Source: JAGDMS01 sp050015455 (lineage in GTDB: Bacteria > Desulfobacterota > Binatia > HRBIN30). Taken from it: a stretch of 64,000 bases of DNA. The notes beneath the pieces were generated by a model. It did no database searches and was not told the DNA's origin. It saw only the letters and a program-made list of their open reading frames with translations. A program made the position numbers and the translations under genes. The DNA is taken from contig JBEKBJ010000008.1 of the NCBI GenBank assembly GCA_050015455.1, positions 15,247 through 79,246 on the forward strand, written 5' to 3'. Below are positions 8,632 to 17,050 of this stretch, piece after piece (the first letter of the stretch is position 1; each line of letters begins with the position of its first letter).

Positions 8632-9711
8632 ATGGTGCGAACCGTCGAGTGGCGCAAGGGTGCAGTAGTGATGATCGACCAGCGGCTGCTTCCAACGCAG
8701 CAGGTGTATCGTGTCTGCCGCGACTATCGGGAAGTAGCGGCTGCGATCAAGGACATGGTCATCCGCGGCGCGCCAGCGATTGGGGTCGCGGCTGCCTTCG
8801 GCATCGTGCTCGGAATGCGGCAGGCGCGCCGCGACTTGCCGCGCGCGTTCGAGCGCATTTGCCGGGCGTTCGCCGTCACACGGCCCACCGCCGTCAATCT
8901 CTTCTGGGCGATCGATCGCATGCGGCGCACCTTCGCACGGGTGCACACCCGCACCGCGGACGAGATCCGCGCCGCGCTCCTGCGCGAGGCGCGCGCCATT
9001 CACGCCGAGGACATCGCGGCCAATCGCGCTCTGGGTAAGTACGGCGCCGCCCTGGTGCCGCGCGGCGCCCAGGTGCTGACGCACTGCAACGCCGGGGCAT
9101 TGGCCACCGCCGGCTATGGCACGGCGCTCGGCATCGTGCGCGCGGCGCACGACGCGGGCAAGCAGATCTCCGTCGTGGCAACGGAGACGCGCCCGTTTCT
9201 TCAAGGCGCGCGGCTCACGGCGTGGGAGCTCAAGACGGATCGCATCCCGGCCACACTGATCACCGACAGTATGGCGGGGCATTTCATGCGTACCGGCAAG
9301 ATCTCGTGCGTGATCGTCGGCGCCGACCGCGTAGCGGCTAACGGCGACGTCGCCAACAAGATCGGGACCTACAGCCTGGCTGTGCTGGCCCACCGACACC
9401 ACATTCCATTCTATGTCGCTGCCCCGACCTCCACCGTGGACCTGGATTGCCCGACCGGCGAGCGCATCCCCATCGAGGACCGCGATCCGAGGGAAGTGAC
9501 ACACATCGGCGACCGCCAGATTGCGCCAGCGGGCATCGTCGTGGCCAACCCGGCGTTCGACGTCACGCCGCACCTGCTGGTGAGCGCCATCGTAACCGAG
9601 CGCGGCGTAGCGCGGGCGCCTTACAAGACCAGCTTGCGCCGCCTGGTGCTGGGACAACGACGCGAACCGCGCAGCCGCACCGTTGTGGATATAGAAAAGA
9701 ACGCTACGTGA
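8632..9711 (+). CDS. mtnA: S-methyl-5-thioribose-1-phosphate isomerase
   Basis: MtnA converts 5-methylthioribose-1-phosphate to the ribulose form in methionine salvage. The protein has MVIRGAPAIGVAAAFG near the start, the active-site cysteine in THCNAGALATAGYGTALG and the catalytic Asp in VGADRVAANGDVANKIGTY, all intact. The start at 8632 gives 359 residues beginning MVRTVEWRKGA, which matches known N-termini. A start at 8587 (374 residues) is possible; longer extensions upstream overlap the divergent gene and look non-coding. No other methionine-salvage gene is in the window. Its 3' end overlaps the convergent nagZ by 8 bases. Confidence 0.93.
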   Translation: MVRTVEWRKGAVVMIDQRLLPTQQVYRVCRDYREVAAAIKDMVIRGAPAIGVAAAFGIVLGMRQARRDLPRAFERICRAFAVTRPTAVNLFWAIDRMRRTFARVHTRTADEIRAALLREARAIHAEDIAANRALGKYGAALVPRGAQVLTHCNAGALATAGYGTALGIVRAAHDAGKQISVVATETRPFLQGARLTAWELKTDRIPATLITDSMAGHFMRTGKISCVIVGADRVAANGDVANKIGTYSLAVLAHRHHIPFYVAAPTSTVDLDCPTGERIPIEDRDPREVTHIGDRQIAPAGIVVANPAFDVTPHLLVSAIVTERGVARAPYKTSLRRLVLGQRREPRSRTVVDIEKNAT

Positions 9712-10780
9712 TCCCTTCTACTAGGGCTTGATGGTGGGCATTGGGCAGCTTGCAAGCCGCGCTAGGACGGCTCGGCCGCAAGTCGCGCAGCCGTTGCACC
9801 CGATCAACCGCGGCGCTGATGCGGTCGCGGTCCAGCACGCCTTCCCCGACGGCGCCCTCAAGCGCCTCCGCGGCACGCTCCGCCTTGGCTAGATCCTGAC
9901 AGACGAGCAGCGCATCCACACCCGCCTCGACGCTGGCGACGGCGGCCGCGCCAATGTCGCTGTGATCGGAGATGGCTCGCATCTCCAAATCGTCGCTGAC
10001 GACGACGCCCTTGAAACCCAACTCGGTGCGCAGCAGGTCGGTGAGGATCGCACGTGACACGGTCGCCGGCCGTTGCGCATCGAGCGCCGGATAGAGAACG
10101 TGTGCGGTCATCAGCATCGGGATCCCGGCGGCGATGGCGGCGCGGAACGGCGCCAACTCGGTGCGCTCGATTTCGGCACGCGAACGTCGAACGATCGGCA
10201 GCTCGAGATGCGAGTCCTGGGCGGTGTCACCGTGGCCGGGAAAATGCTTGCCGCACGGGATGACGCCGCCCGCCAGCAAGCCGCGCATCAGCGCGATCCC
10301 CATCACACTCACCAGGGCGGGGTCGGAGCCGAAGGCGCGATCGCCGATGATCGGGTTCGCCGGGTTGGAATGGACGTCCAGCACCGGCGCAAAGTTGAGA
10401 TCGATGCCAACGCCGGCCAGTTCTTCGCCCATGGCCTGGCCGATCTGGAAGGCGAGCGCAGCATCGCCGCTACGGCCCACCACGGCGGCGGCGGGGAACC
10501 AGGTGAATGGCTCATCGAGGCGCACGACGCGTCCACCCTCGTGATCGATGGCGACCAACGGCGCGGACGGCAGCGCGTGCAGGGCGCGCGTCAGGGCGGC
10601 GATTTGCGCCGGATCGCTCGCGTTGCGCCGGAACAGAATCACGCCGCCGACGTGGAGTCGTTGCAACGTTTCCCGCGTGTCCGCCTCGAGCACCGGGCCG
10701 GGAATGCCGACCGTCAACAGGCTGCCGATCCGCCGTCGTAGGTCGTCAGCCGTGGATCGTGGTTCGTGACTCGTGTTCAC
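9704..10780 (-). CDS. nagZ: Beta-N-acetylhexosaminidase (GH3)
   Basis: A 358-residue glycoside hydrolase family 3 enzyme. NagZ removes N-acetylglucosamine from anhydro-muropeptides during peptidoglycan recycling in the cytoplasm. The signature loop KHFPGHGDTAQDSH supplies the acid/base His-Asp pair and VVSDDLEM carries the nucleophilic aspartate; both are complete. The single-domain size matches NagZ. No signal peptide is seen. The start is GTG. It lies 10 bases downstream of the Rieske gene in the same direction, so the two are probably co-transcribed, although no functional link is known. Confidence 0.93.
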   Translation of the reverse strand: MNTSHEPRSTADDLRRRIGSLLTVGIPGPVLEADTRETLQRLHVGGVILFRRNASDPAQIAALTRALHALPSAPLVAIDHEGGRVVRLDEPFTWFPAAAVVGRSGDAALAFQIGQAMGEELAGVGIDLNFAPVLDVHSNPANPIIGDRAFGSDPALVSVMGIALMRGLLAGGVIPCGKHFPGHGDTAQDSHLELPIVRRSRAEIERTELAPFRAAIAAGIPMLMTAHVLYPALDAQRPATVSRAILTDLLRTELGFKGVVVSDDLEMRAISDHSDIGAAAVASVEAGVDALLVCQDLAKAERAAEALEGAVGEGVLDRDRISAAVDRVQRLRDLRPSRPSAACKLPNAHHQALVEGIT

Positions 10781-10790
10781 TTCTCACCAA

Positions 10791-11096
10791 CTACGGCTTC
10801 ACCAGCACGTCGTCGCCTTCCACTTTGACCTCATAGTTCTCTACGGCGCACGCCGGATCGTCGGGCGAGACACCGGTGGTGACGTCGTACGTCCAACCGT
10901 GCCACGGGCAGGTCACGACCGTGCCGTCGAGTTCCCCTTCCCCGAGCGGCCCACCTTCATGCTTGCACGTGTTGTCGATGGCGTAGAAGGTCCCGCCGCA
11001 GTTGAACACGGCGATGGTCTTGCCGTCCACCTCCACCGTTTTTCCCTGCCCCGCAGGAATCTCCCAAACCGATGCCACCCGAACGAAGTCCGCCAT
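10791..11096 (-). CDS. Rieske [2Fe-2S] ferredoxin
   Basis: A 101-residue single-domain Rieske protein of the NirD/dioxygenase-ferredoxin type. The two cluster-binding boxes are CKHEGG and CPWHGWTYD, giving the Cys-x-His and Cys-x2-His ligands about 20 residues apart. The start at 11096 follows GGAGGAGG, which settles it against longer upstream frames. It could serve as a small electron carrier to an oxygenase, but no oxygenase lies beside it. It is followed closely by nagZ. Confidence 0.9.
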   Translation of the reverse strand: MADFVRVASVWEIPAGQGKTVEVDGKTIAVFNCGGTFYAIDNTCKHEGGPLGEGELDGTVVTCPWHGWTYDVTTGVSPDDPACAVENYEVKVEGDDVLVKP

Positions 11097-11274
11097 GCCT
11101 CCTCCTCCGTCGTATGACACCGCATTGTAAAGGAAGCGACCGTACTCGGGCAATCTGGGTCGTGCCGGGGTTGAGGGGCGGCTTGGAGTCCCGACGGCAC
11201 CGACCGGCGCGGGCCTCGTCGCCGACGAAGAACCGGTGCTTGGCTTCGGCACGTCACTGTGGTTGAAGTGATGC

Positions 11275-11808
11275 ATGGAGCCGCAGCAGCCTGGTGCCGT
11301 CGCCGAGAGCGGCCCCAAAGCCGTCCGAATCTCAGCGCGCAAGCTGAGAACGCCGGTGGGGGTGTTGCTGGTGGCCGCGTCGGACGATGCGGTATTGTAC
11401 CTGGAGCTGCCGCGGCGCGGCGGCGCCGAATCGCCGTTCGAGAGCTGGCTGATCGGCAGGGACGAGACGCCGGCGCTGAGTGCGGCGCTGACGCAGCTGC
11501 GCGCATACTTCGCCGGCAAGCGCTGCGACTTCGATTTGCCGGTGTATCCTTCAGGCACCGCGTTTCAAAAGTGCGTCTGGCACTTGGTGGCCGCAATTCC
11601 CTACGGCCAAACCATTTCGTACGGCAGCATTGCCGAGCAGCTCGGCAGCTCCCCGCGCGCCGTTGGTGCCGCGGTGGGCGCCAACCCCATTCCCATCATC
11701 ATTCCCTGCCACCGCGTCATCGGTGCCGACAGCTCACTCACGGGTTATGGCGGCGGCTTGCGCATGAAGATCTGGTTGTTGCGCCACGAAGGCGCGCTGC
11801 TTGCCTGA
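11275..11808 (+). CDS. ogt: Methylated-DNA--[protein]-cysteine S-methyltransferase
   Basis: A 177-residue suicide repair enzyme that takes alkyl groups from O6-alkylguanine. It has the N-terminal RNase H-like domain, then the DNA-binding domain with ISYGSIAEQLGSSPRAVG and the active-site box PCHRVIG, where the cysteine accepts the alkyl group. No Ada-type metal or AraC domain is fused, which makes it Ogt/MGMT-like. The ATG at 11275 is chosen; another ATG lies four bases upstream out of frame. Confidence 0.93.
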   Translation: MEPQQPGAVAESGPKAVRISARKLRTPVGVLLVAASDDAVLYLELPRRGGAESPFESWLIGRDETPALSAALTQLRAYFAGKRCDFDLPVYPSGTAFQKCVWHLVAAIPYGQTISYGSIAEQLGSSPRAVGAAVGANPIPIIIPCHRVIGADSSLTGYGGGLRMKIWLLRHEGALLA

Positions 11809-12103
11809 GCCACATCACTGATTGCACTGCCCCGGCTCGAACCTCGTCAACGCCGCCGATGATTGCGCCGCCTCGGCGCCGTAAGCCAAGGGTAGGTTGC
11901 ATTAGAGGCAGCGAATACTGACTTTGGATCTTGTCTATGGCCGGCGCAAAAATTCTGCGCGATCGCGTTCATGTCGCTTGACCTCAGCTGCGAAATTTAA
12001 TAGACGGCAAGCCGGCCGCGGGAGGGCAAGGGATAAGCGAGATAAACGCGACGAAACCTAGCACGCGGCTTTCAAAACGCAGCGGCGGGAGGGGTGTACG
12101 TTT

Positions 12104-13675
12104 ATGATCCAAGTCACGGGCAAAGCATGGTGTGGAGTGATTCTGATCGCGGCGATTCTTGCGTGGCTGGCGCCGGCTTACGCTGAGGACAAATCGGACA
12201 AATCTCTGTTGGACGTTTTGCGGCAAAAGCAGGTGCTGACACAGCAAGACTACGAACGTCTCAAGAGCTCGGAGCTGACCCCTGCGCAGCGGTCGGCGCT
12301 GATCGACGTATTGCGCGACAAAGGCATCTTGACGAAGGACGAGGCCGCGAAGTTGGAATCGGCCGCACCCCCGGTGCCGGTCGCGGCGTCAGCAGCGGAG
12401 AAGGCCGCAGCAGCGGAGTCGCAGGCAAGCCTTCTTGCCAAGCTGCCGAAGTGGCTGAGCTACATCACCCCGTTTGGCGATATCCGCCTGCGCGACGAAG
12501 GCTTCTACCAGGAGGGGGCAGTGGCGCGCAACCGCGGCCGCTTCCGTGCCCGCATCGGCCTGACGGTGAACGCCAGCGACGAGATCAGTGGCACGGTCCG
12601 GCTGGCGACCGGTGACCCGAACGACCCGATCTCCACCAACCAGTCGTTCCAGAACACCTTCACCCGCAAATCGATCAACCTGGACTGGGCCTACCTCACG
12701 CTCAAGCCGGGCAAGACCTTCGGCCTCGAACCCGGCTGGGTCACCGTCACGGCCGGTAAGTTCGGCCTCACCAACTATCGCACCTCCGAACTGGTGTGGG
12801 ATGATGACGTGTCGCCCGAAGGTGCCACCGAGACCCTAAACCTGGTGGACCAGCGCGCCGGTGTGCTGCGCGGGTTGAGGGTCAATGCCTTCCAGTGGAC
12901 GGTGAACGAGGTGTCGAACGGGGCGGATCCGTGGATGGGTGGGGGACAGGTGGTGAGCGACGCGGCCTTCGGGACCCTCGCTACCGCCACCGTAGGCTTC
13001 GCCGACTACAATTATCAGAACTTGAACGAGGTGGCGCGCACGTTTCTCAGTCCCTATACGGGCAGTGCTCCCTTCACGGCTAACAGCAGCCAGAACACCT
13101 CCTTGGTGAACAGCAACGATGTCGTGTTGTCGGCTAAAGATGCCAACGGCCATCAGAAGATCCTCCGCTACGCGTCCGGCTACAACATCCTCAACTGGAC
13201 CGGCGAGCTGAACTCGCCCGATCCGCTCGGGCTGGGGGTGCCGGCGGGGCTTTTTGGCGACGTCGCGTACAACAGTCAGGCCGACGGCCGCAACGTTGGC
13301 TGCTACGTCGGCGCTGGGATCGGCAACGCCGGCAGGGATTGGTACCACAACGTGCTCACGAACCAGGGTGACTGGGGGCTCTCGTACACCTATGCGCGGG
13401 TGGAGAAGGACGCGGTGCTCTCCATCTTCAGCTTCAGCGACATAGACCAGTTCTCCACGGCGCCGGCCAAGGGGGCCAGCTCGCGCCCGACACAAAACGG
13501 GTCGACAAATCTAATGGCGCACATTCTGCGCCTCGACTACTTGGTGCTGCCCAACCTGCAGCTAACCGCGAAGGCGTACGTCGAGAACGTGCTGGATCGA
13601 AGAATCTCGAATGCCGCGCTCACCGGCAACCCGACGCTGCTGCGCACGCAGCTGGACGCCATGTTGAGGTTCTAG
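12104..13675 (+). CDS. Putative outer-membrane porin
   Basis: A 523-residue exported protein. A signal peptide (LIAAILAWLAPAYA) is followed by a helical segment (about 28-110) with two similar pieces, LLDVLRQKQVLTQQDYERL and LIDVLRDKGILTKDEAAKL. The remainder is rich in alternating, aromatic-flanked beta strands and ends in RTQLDAMLRF with a C-terminal phenylalanine, as in outer-membrane barrels. It resembles the putative porins of the Porin_5 type. GGGAGGGG lies upstream of the ATG. Substrate is unknown; the arsenic operon starts 157 bases downstream, but a link is not shown. Confidence 0.82.
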   Translation: MIQVTGKAWCGVILIAAILAWLAPAYAEDKSDKSLLDVLRQKQVLTQQDYERLKSSELTPAQRSALIDVLRDKGILTKDEAAKLESAAPPVPVAASAAEKAAAAESQASLLAKLPKWLSYITPFGDIRLRDEGFYQEGAVARNRGRFRARIGLTVNASDEISGTVRLATGDPNDPISTNQSFQNTFTRKSINLDWAYLTLKPGKTFGLEPGWVTVTAGKFGLTNYRTSELVWDDDVSPEGATETLNLVDQRAGVLRGLRVNAFQWTVNEVSNGADPWMGGGQVVSDAAFGTLATATVGFADYNYQNLNEVARTFLSPYTGSAPFTANSSQNTSLVNSNDVVLSAKDANGHQKILRYASGYNILNWTGELNSPDPLGLGVPAGLFGDVAYNSQADGRNVGCYVGAGIGNAGRDWYHNVLTNQGDWGLSYTYARVEKDAVLSIFSFSDIDQFSTAPAKGASSRPTQNGSTNLMAHILRLDYLVLPNLQLTAKAYVENVLDRRISNAALTGNPTLLRTQLDAMLRF

Positions 13676-13794
13676 CGGAGAAGCCGACAAGGTCAGCATC
13701 ACCGACACGTCGACGACCGGCAGGATCGCGCGCGAAACTGAGACCGGCTTCCTGTTCTTTGCCCCCGTCACGACGCGGCACCTCAGATCCTGCT

Positions 13795-13828
13795 CTTGCA
13801 TACACGCGGTTATCCGGTTATATGCAAG
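13795..13828. promoter_or_regulatory. Inverted repeat upstream of arsR, candidate operator
   Basis: CTTGCATA (13795-13802) and TATGCAAG (13821-13828) form a perfect 8-bp inverted repeat with an 18-base gap. The gap holds a direct repeat, CGGTTAT at 13807 and 13815. The element ends four bases before the arsR ATG, where ArsR-type repressors commonly bind. Its position is the main evidence. Confidence 0.55.
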
Positions 13829-13831
13829 AAC

Positions 13832-14230
13832 ATGAGAGACCTCGCCACTCGCTTCACGGCGCTCGCCGACCCCACGCGGCTGCAGATGCTCGCGCTACTG
13901 CTGCGCCGGGGCGAGTTGTGTGTCTGCGACTTTGTCGAGACCCTCGGGATCACGCAGTCCAAGGCGTCGCGGCATCTGCGCCACCTCTGGACCGTGGGGC
14001 TGCTTGAGGATCGGCGGGCCGGCCTCTGGGTTTACTACCGCATCGCGCCCAACCTGGATGCCGAGCGTAAGGCACTGGTCTCGGCGCTCACGCGGCTCTT
14101 CGAAGGCCGTGACTTGGGCGCGCTTGAGCAACGCCTCAACCGCTGGCTGAAGCGGAAGGGTGGGACCGTCCCTACCTGCAAGGCCACTCCCAAGACCCGG
14201 GCGCGTGCCGCCGTGGAGGCGCGCCGATGA
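13832..14230 (+). CDS. arsR: ArsR-family metalloregulator
   Basis: A 132-residue winged-helix repressor from the ATG at 13832. ELCVCDF is the cysteine motif that binds As(III) or Sb(III) in ArsR. TQSKASRHLRHL is the recognition helix. The C-terminus is an extended basic tail (RLNRWLKRKGG). The ATG overlaps the last bases of the reading frame of the next gene's operon: the arsR stop shares ATGA with the acr3 start. It probably represses the three-gene ars operon from the inverted repeat just upstream until arsenite releases it. Confidence 0.93.
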   Translation: MRDLATRFTALADPTRLQMLALLLRRGELCVCDFVETLGITQSKASRHLRHLWTVGLLEDRRAGLWVYYRIAPNLDAERKALVSALTRLFEGRDLGALEQRLNRWLKRKGGTVPTCKATPKTRARAAVEARR

Positions 14231-15297
14231 CCCAAGAGCACACTGGCGTTGCCGGCAAGCTCTCGTTCCTCGATCGCTTGCTCACACTCTGGATCTTCCT
14301 CGCCATGGCGGTGGGTGTCGGAAGCGGCTATCTGCTCCCCGGCATCGTGCCCTTCCTCGACGGCTTCAGCGTCGGTACGACCTCGATCCCCATCGCCATC
14401 GGGCTCATCCTCATGATGTACCCGCCGTTGGCGAAGGTCCGCTACGAGGAGATGGGACCGGTCTTCCGCAACTTCAAGGTGCTCGGGCTCTCGCTCGTCC
14501 AGAACTGGATCGTCGGCCCGATCCTGATGTTCGGGCTGGCCGTGCTCTGCTTGCACGACAAGCCCGAGTACATGGTCGGGCTCATCATGATCGGCCTGGC
14601 GCGCTGCATCGCCATGGTCATCGTGTGGAACGACCTGGCCAAGGGCGACACCGAGTACTGCGCCGGCCTGGTCGCCTTCAACTCGATCTTCCAGGTCCTC
14701 TTCTACTCGGTGTACGCCTACGTGTTCATCACCGTGGTGCCGACCTGGTTCGGCCTCAAGGGCGTGGCGGTCAACATCACCATTGGTGAGATCGCGAAGA
14801 GCGTCTTCATCTACCTCGGCATCCCGTTCCTCGCCGGGGTCATCACCCGCTTCACGCTCATCACGGCGAAGGGCAAGCGCTGGTACCATGAGAAGTTCAT
14901 CCCGAAGATCAGCCCCATCACCCTGGTCGCGCTGCTCTTCACCATCATCGTGATGTTCTCACTTAAGGGCGAGTACATCGTCGAGCTGCCGTTCGACGTC
15001 GTGCGCATCGCCATCCCGCTGCTCATCTACTTCGTGGTGATGTTCTTCCTCTCGTTCTTCATGAGCGCGAAGGCGGGCGCAACCTATGGGCAGTCGGCGA
15101 CCCTGTCGTTTACGGCGGCGTCGAACAACTTCGAGCTGGCCATCGCCGTGGCCATTGCGACCTTCGGGATCGGCAATGGCGCCGCGTTCGCCGCGGTGAT
15201 CGGCCCCCTGGTCGAAGTGCCGGCCATGATCGGTCTGGTCAACGTGGCGCTATGGTTCCAGAACAAATGGTTCGCGGACATGGTGCCCGCAATATGA
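14227..15297 (+). CDS. acr3: Arsenite efflux transporter, ACR3 family
   Basis: A 356-residue inner-membrane protein with about ten helices that extrudes arsenite. It has the ACR3-type LARCIAMVIVWNDLAKGD segment containing the conserved cysteine, and the C-terminal TAASNNFELAIAVAIATFG. It belongs to the bile acid:sodium symporter superfamily, not to the ArsB family. It overlaps arsR by four bases at its start and arsC by four at its end, so translation of the three genes is coupled. Confidence 0.95.
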   Translation: MTQEHTGVAGKLSFLDRLLTLWIFLAMAVGVGSGYLLPGIVPFLDGFSVGTTSIPIAIGLILMMYPPLAKVRYEEMGPVFRNFKVLGLSLVQNWIVGPILMFGLAVLCLHDKPEYMVGLIMIGLARCIAMVIVWNDLAKGDTEYCAGLVAFNSIFQVLFYSVYAYVFITVVPTWFGLKGVAVNITIGEIAKSVFIYLGIPFLAGVITRFTLITAKGKRWYHEKFIPKISPITLVALLFTIIVMFSLKGEYIVELPFDVVRIAIPLLIYFVVMFFLSFFMSAKAGATYGQSATLSFTAASNNFELAIAVAIATFGIGNGAAFAAVIGPLVEVPAMIGLVNVALWFQNKWFADMVPAI

Positions 15298-15692
15298 AGA
15301 CCGTGATCTTCGCCTGCGTGCGCAACGCGGGCCGCTCGCAAATGGCTTGCGCCTTCTTCAACGCGCTCGCCGACCCGTCGAAGGCACGGGCAGTCTCGGC
15401 AGGAACGCGCCCGGGCGCCCATGTGCATCCGGAAGTCGTCGCGGCGATGTTGGAAGTCGGGATCGATCTGGGCGGCGCCAAGCCGCAGTTGCTGACGCCC
15501 GAGTTGGCGAGAGATGCCGATCTGCTGGTCACCATGGGATGTGGTGATGAATGCCCGGTGGTTCCCGGGCTTCGGCGTGATGACTGGCCGCTCACGGACC
15601 CGAAGGGGTTGCCGCTCCAGCGCGTGCGTCAGATCCGGGATGAGATCCGCTCGCGGGTCGCGGCCCTGGTGGCGGCGGAAAGGTTGCAATGA
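15294..15692 (+). CDS. arsC: Arsenate reductase, low-molecular-weight phosphatase type
   Basis: A 132-residue protein of the thioredoxin-coupled arsenate reductase class. The P-loop CVRNAGRSQ keeps the Cys-x5-Arg-Ser signature. Later cysteines and the segment TMGCGDECPVVPG supply the resolving pair used in the disulfide cascade. It reduces As(V) to As(III), which the neighbouring ACR3 exports. The ATG at 15294 overlaps the acr3 stop. Longer upstream starts would lie inside acr3 and are less likely. Confidence 0.95.
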   Translation: MKTVIFACVRNAGRSQMACAFFNALADPSKARAVSAGTRPGAHVHPEVVAAMLEVGIDLGGAKPQLLTPELARDADLLVTMGCGDECPVVPGLRRDDWPLTDPKGLPLQRVRQIRDEIRSRVAALVAAERLQ

Positions 15693-15917
15693 GCGAGCCC
15701 TCAGCTGCGCAACACGGTTGCCCGCCCGTCGCCGATCCTTCCGCTACGCTGCCAGCGCCCGTGGCCGTTGCGCACCGCTCTCGTTGGCGTCGCCGGTTGC
15801 TGCCGCCGCAGGCGTTGGCGTCGCAATCGCCTCGATGAACACCGCGTCATAGGAAGGCCGGCCAAAGCGTTGGCGAGTTCTTCGGCGCTCGGACGTATTC
15901 GGGACGTAGTTAAATTG

Positions 15918-16051
15918 TTAAGTATCATGCGCTCGTAGCTGCGGTGTAATCGCGGCCCGGCTGACCCCCAGGTACCGGCTCACCCTCACCGGACGGATGC
16001 CGCGCTCCACCACCGCCGCCGCAGGAAGCGGCGGACGGCGGGATCGGCTTC
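15918..16051 (-). pseudogene. C-terminal remnant resembling a REP-associated transposase
   Basis: The minus strand encodes about 30 residues, GIRPVRVSRYLGVSRAAITP, followed by a normal-looking stop. The helix-turn-helix pattern RYLGVSRAAI resembles the DnaA-like C-terminal tail of REP-associated tyrosine transposases. Nothing upstream in the same frame continues the gene. The assignment is a short motif match, so it is tentative. The rest of the 484-base gap 15693-16176 holds only this piece and the neighbouring remnant. Confidence 0.35.
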
Positions 16052-16141
16052 CAGACCGATCGCCCGCTCGTAGGCTACATCGGCCGCTTCGACTCGGCCC
16101 GTCCGCGGGTTTGTTTCTGGATGGACATGATCTTCTCCCTG
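15990..16141 (-). pseudogene. Remnant resembling the C-terminus of an ECF sigma factor
   Basis: In a second minus-strand frame the segment RVEAADVAYERAIGLEAD continues as PAVRRFLRRR. This is the pattern of the TPR-like C-terminal extension found in ECF sigma factors of the SigJ/ECF42 type (AYERALAL, then ERRFLERR). It has no start and no upstream domain, and it overlaps the transposase-like remnant in another frame. This suggests a junction of two decayed genes. Confidence 0.3.
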
Positions 16142-16176
16142 GGATATTATGAAATGCACCATCGTATGGAAGGCTA

Positions 16177-16431
16177 ATGGAACGTACGATAATCGCTAAG
16201 GTGACCACAAGCGGGCAGGTGTCGTTGCCTGCGCCGGTTCGGAAGCGGTGGGGTACTGCGCAGGTTGTCATCGAAGACGAAGGGGATCGCGTCGTGGTCC
16301 GCCCGCTGCCGGACGATCCGATCGCGGCCGCGTGCGGCTCTCTGCGGCGACGCGGGGTGTCGTCGGAGGCGATTCGCGCCCGCGAGCGCGTCGCCGAAAC
16401 CGCTCGGCAGCGTCGGCGCAGATCGCGATGA
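16177..16431 (+). CDS. AbrB/MazE-type antitoxin
   Basis: 84 residues. The N-terminal half is a SpoVT/AbrB swapped-hairpin DNA-binding domain (TIIAKVTTSGQVSLPAPVRK, then RWG). The basic C-terminal tail (ARERVAETARQRRRR) is the likely toxin-binding part. GGAAGG precedes the ATG. Its stop overlaps the start of the PIN-domain gene by four bases. VapB-like antitoxins neutralise the PIN toxin and repress their own operon. Confidence 0.85.
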   Translation: MERTIIAKVTTSGQVSLPAPVRKRWGTAQVVIEDEGDRVVVRPLPDDPIAAACGSLRRRGVSSEAIRARERVAETARQRRRRSR

Positions 16432-16856
16432 AAGTCGTCCTCGACGCCTATGCCGTGATCGCGGCCCTGATCGGGGAGCGGGCGCGTGCCGAGGTCGAGC
16501 CGCTGCTGAAGAATGGAGTCGTCTGCGCCCCCAACCTCGCCGAGGTGGTGGACGTGTGCGTGCGCGTGCATGCCAACGAGGAGCGCGTCGTGCGCGAGCG
16601 AGTGGGCTGGCTCCTCAGTGGCGGGCTTGAGATCGCCGCGCTGGAATCGGGGGTGGCGCTGGACGCCGGCGCGTTGCGCGCAAAGCATTACCGCAGGCGC
16701 CACTGCGAAGTCAGCCAAGGTGACTGTTTTGCTCTCGCCCTGGCCAAGCATCGCGGCCTCGCTTTGGCGACCGCCGACCCTGACCTCGCGGCGGTCGCAC
16801 GCGCCGAAGGAGTGGATCTCATCCGCTTACCCGATTCGCATGGGAGGCGGCCGTGA
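16428..16856 (+). CDS. PIN-domain toxin (VapC-type ribonuclease)
   Basis: 142 residues of a PIN domain. The acidic residues are in place: Asp6 in VVLDAYAVIAAL, a glutamate in NLAEVVDV, and aspartates in SQGDCFALALAK and ATADPDLAAVAR. Such toxins cleave tRNA or rRNA with Mg2+. The coding frame is fused by ATGA overlap to the AbrB antitoxin, the usual toxin-antitoxin layout. It is flanked by remnants, suggesting a mobile or unstable spot. Confidence 0.88.
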   Translation: MKVVLDAYAVIAALIGERARAEVEPLLKNGVVCAPNLAEVVDVCVRVHANEERVVRERVGWLLSGGLEIAALESGVALDAGALRAKHYRRRHCEVSQGDCFALALAKHRGLALATADPDLAAVARAEGVDLIRLPDSHGRRP

Positions 16857-16884
16857 GCCGAGTACCGATGCGAGGCGCAGAGGC

Positions 16885-17050
16885 GGACGGACTCGTCTGG
16901 CGATAGACCACGAGACGCCCTTCGCGGTGGGACATGCTCGTCGACAACATGGCGAGCGTCAGGACATCGGCCCGGCCATCGTCGTCAACGTCGGTCACGA
17001 CGACATCGGTCGGGACCCAGAGCGGCAAGGCCGCGTGAGAGATCACGGCG
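16885..17050 (-). pseudogene. Fragment of an FG-GAP/VCBS repeat protein
   Basis: The minus strand reads DVVVTDVDDDGRADVLTLA and, after a short stretch, REGRLVVYRQ. This is one FG-GAP (integrin alpha-like, Ca2+-binding) blade as found in large secreted VCBS proteins. Only one blade is left and it runs straight into the 3' end of the desaturase gene, so it is a truncated remnant rather than an expressed protein. Confidence 0.5.

Noticed and set aside
8515..9657. Long open frame antisense to mtnA
   Set aside because: It is a shadow of mtnA caused by high GC third positions; mtnA has all its motifs and the antisense product has no recognisable features.
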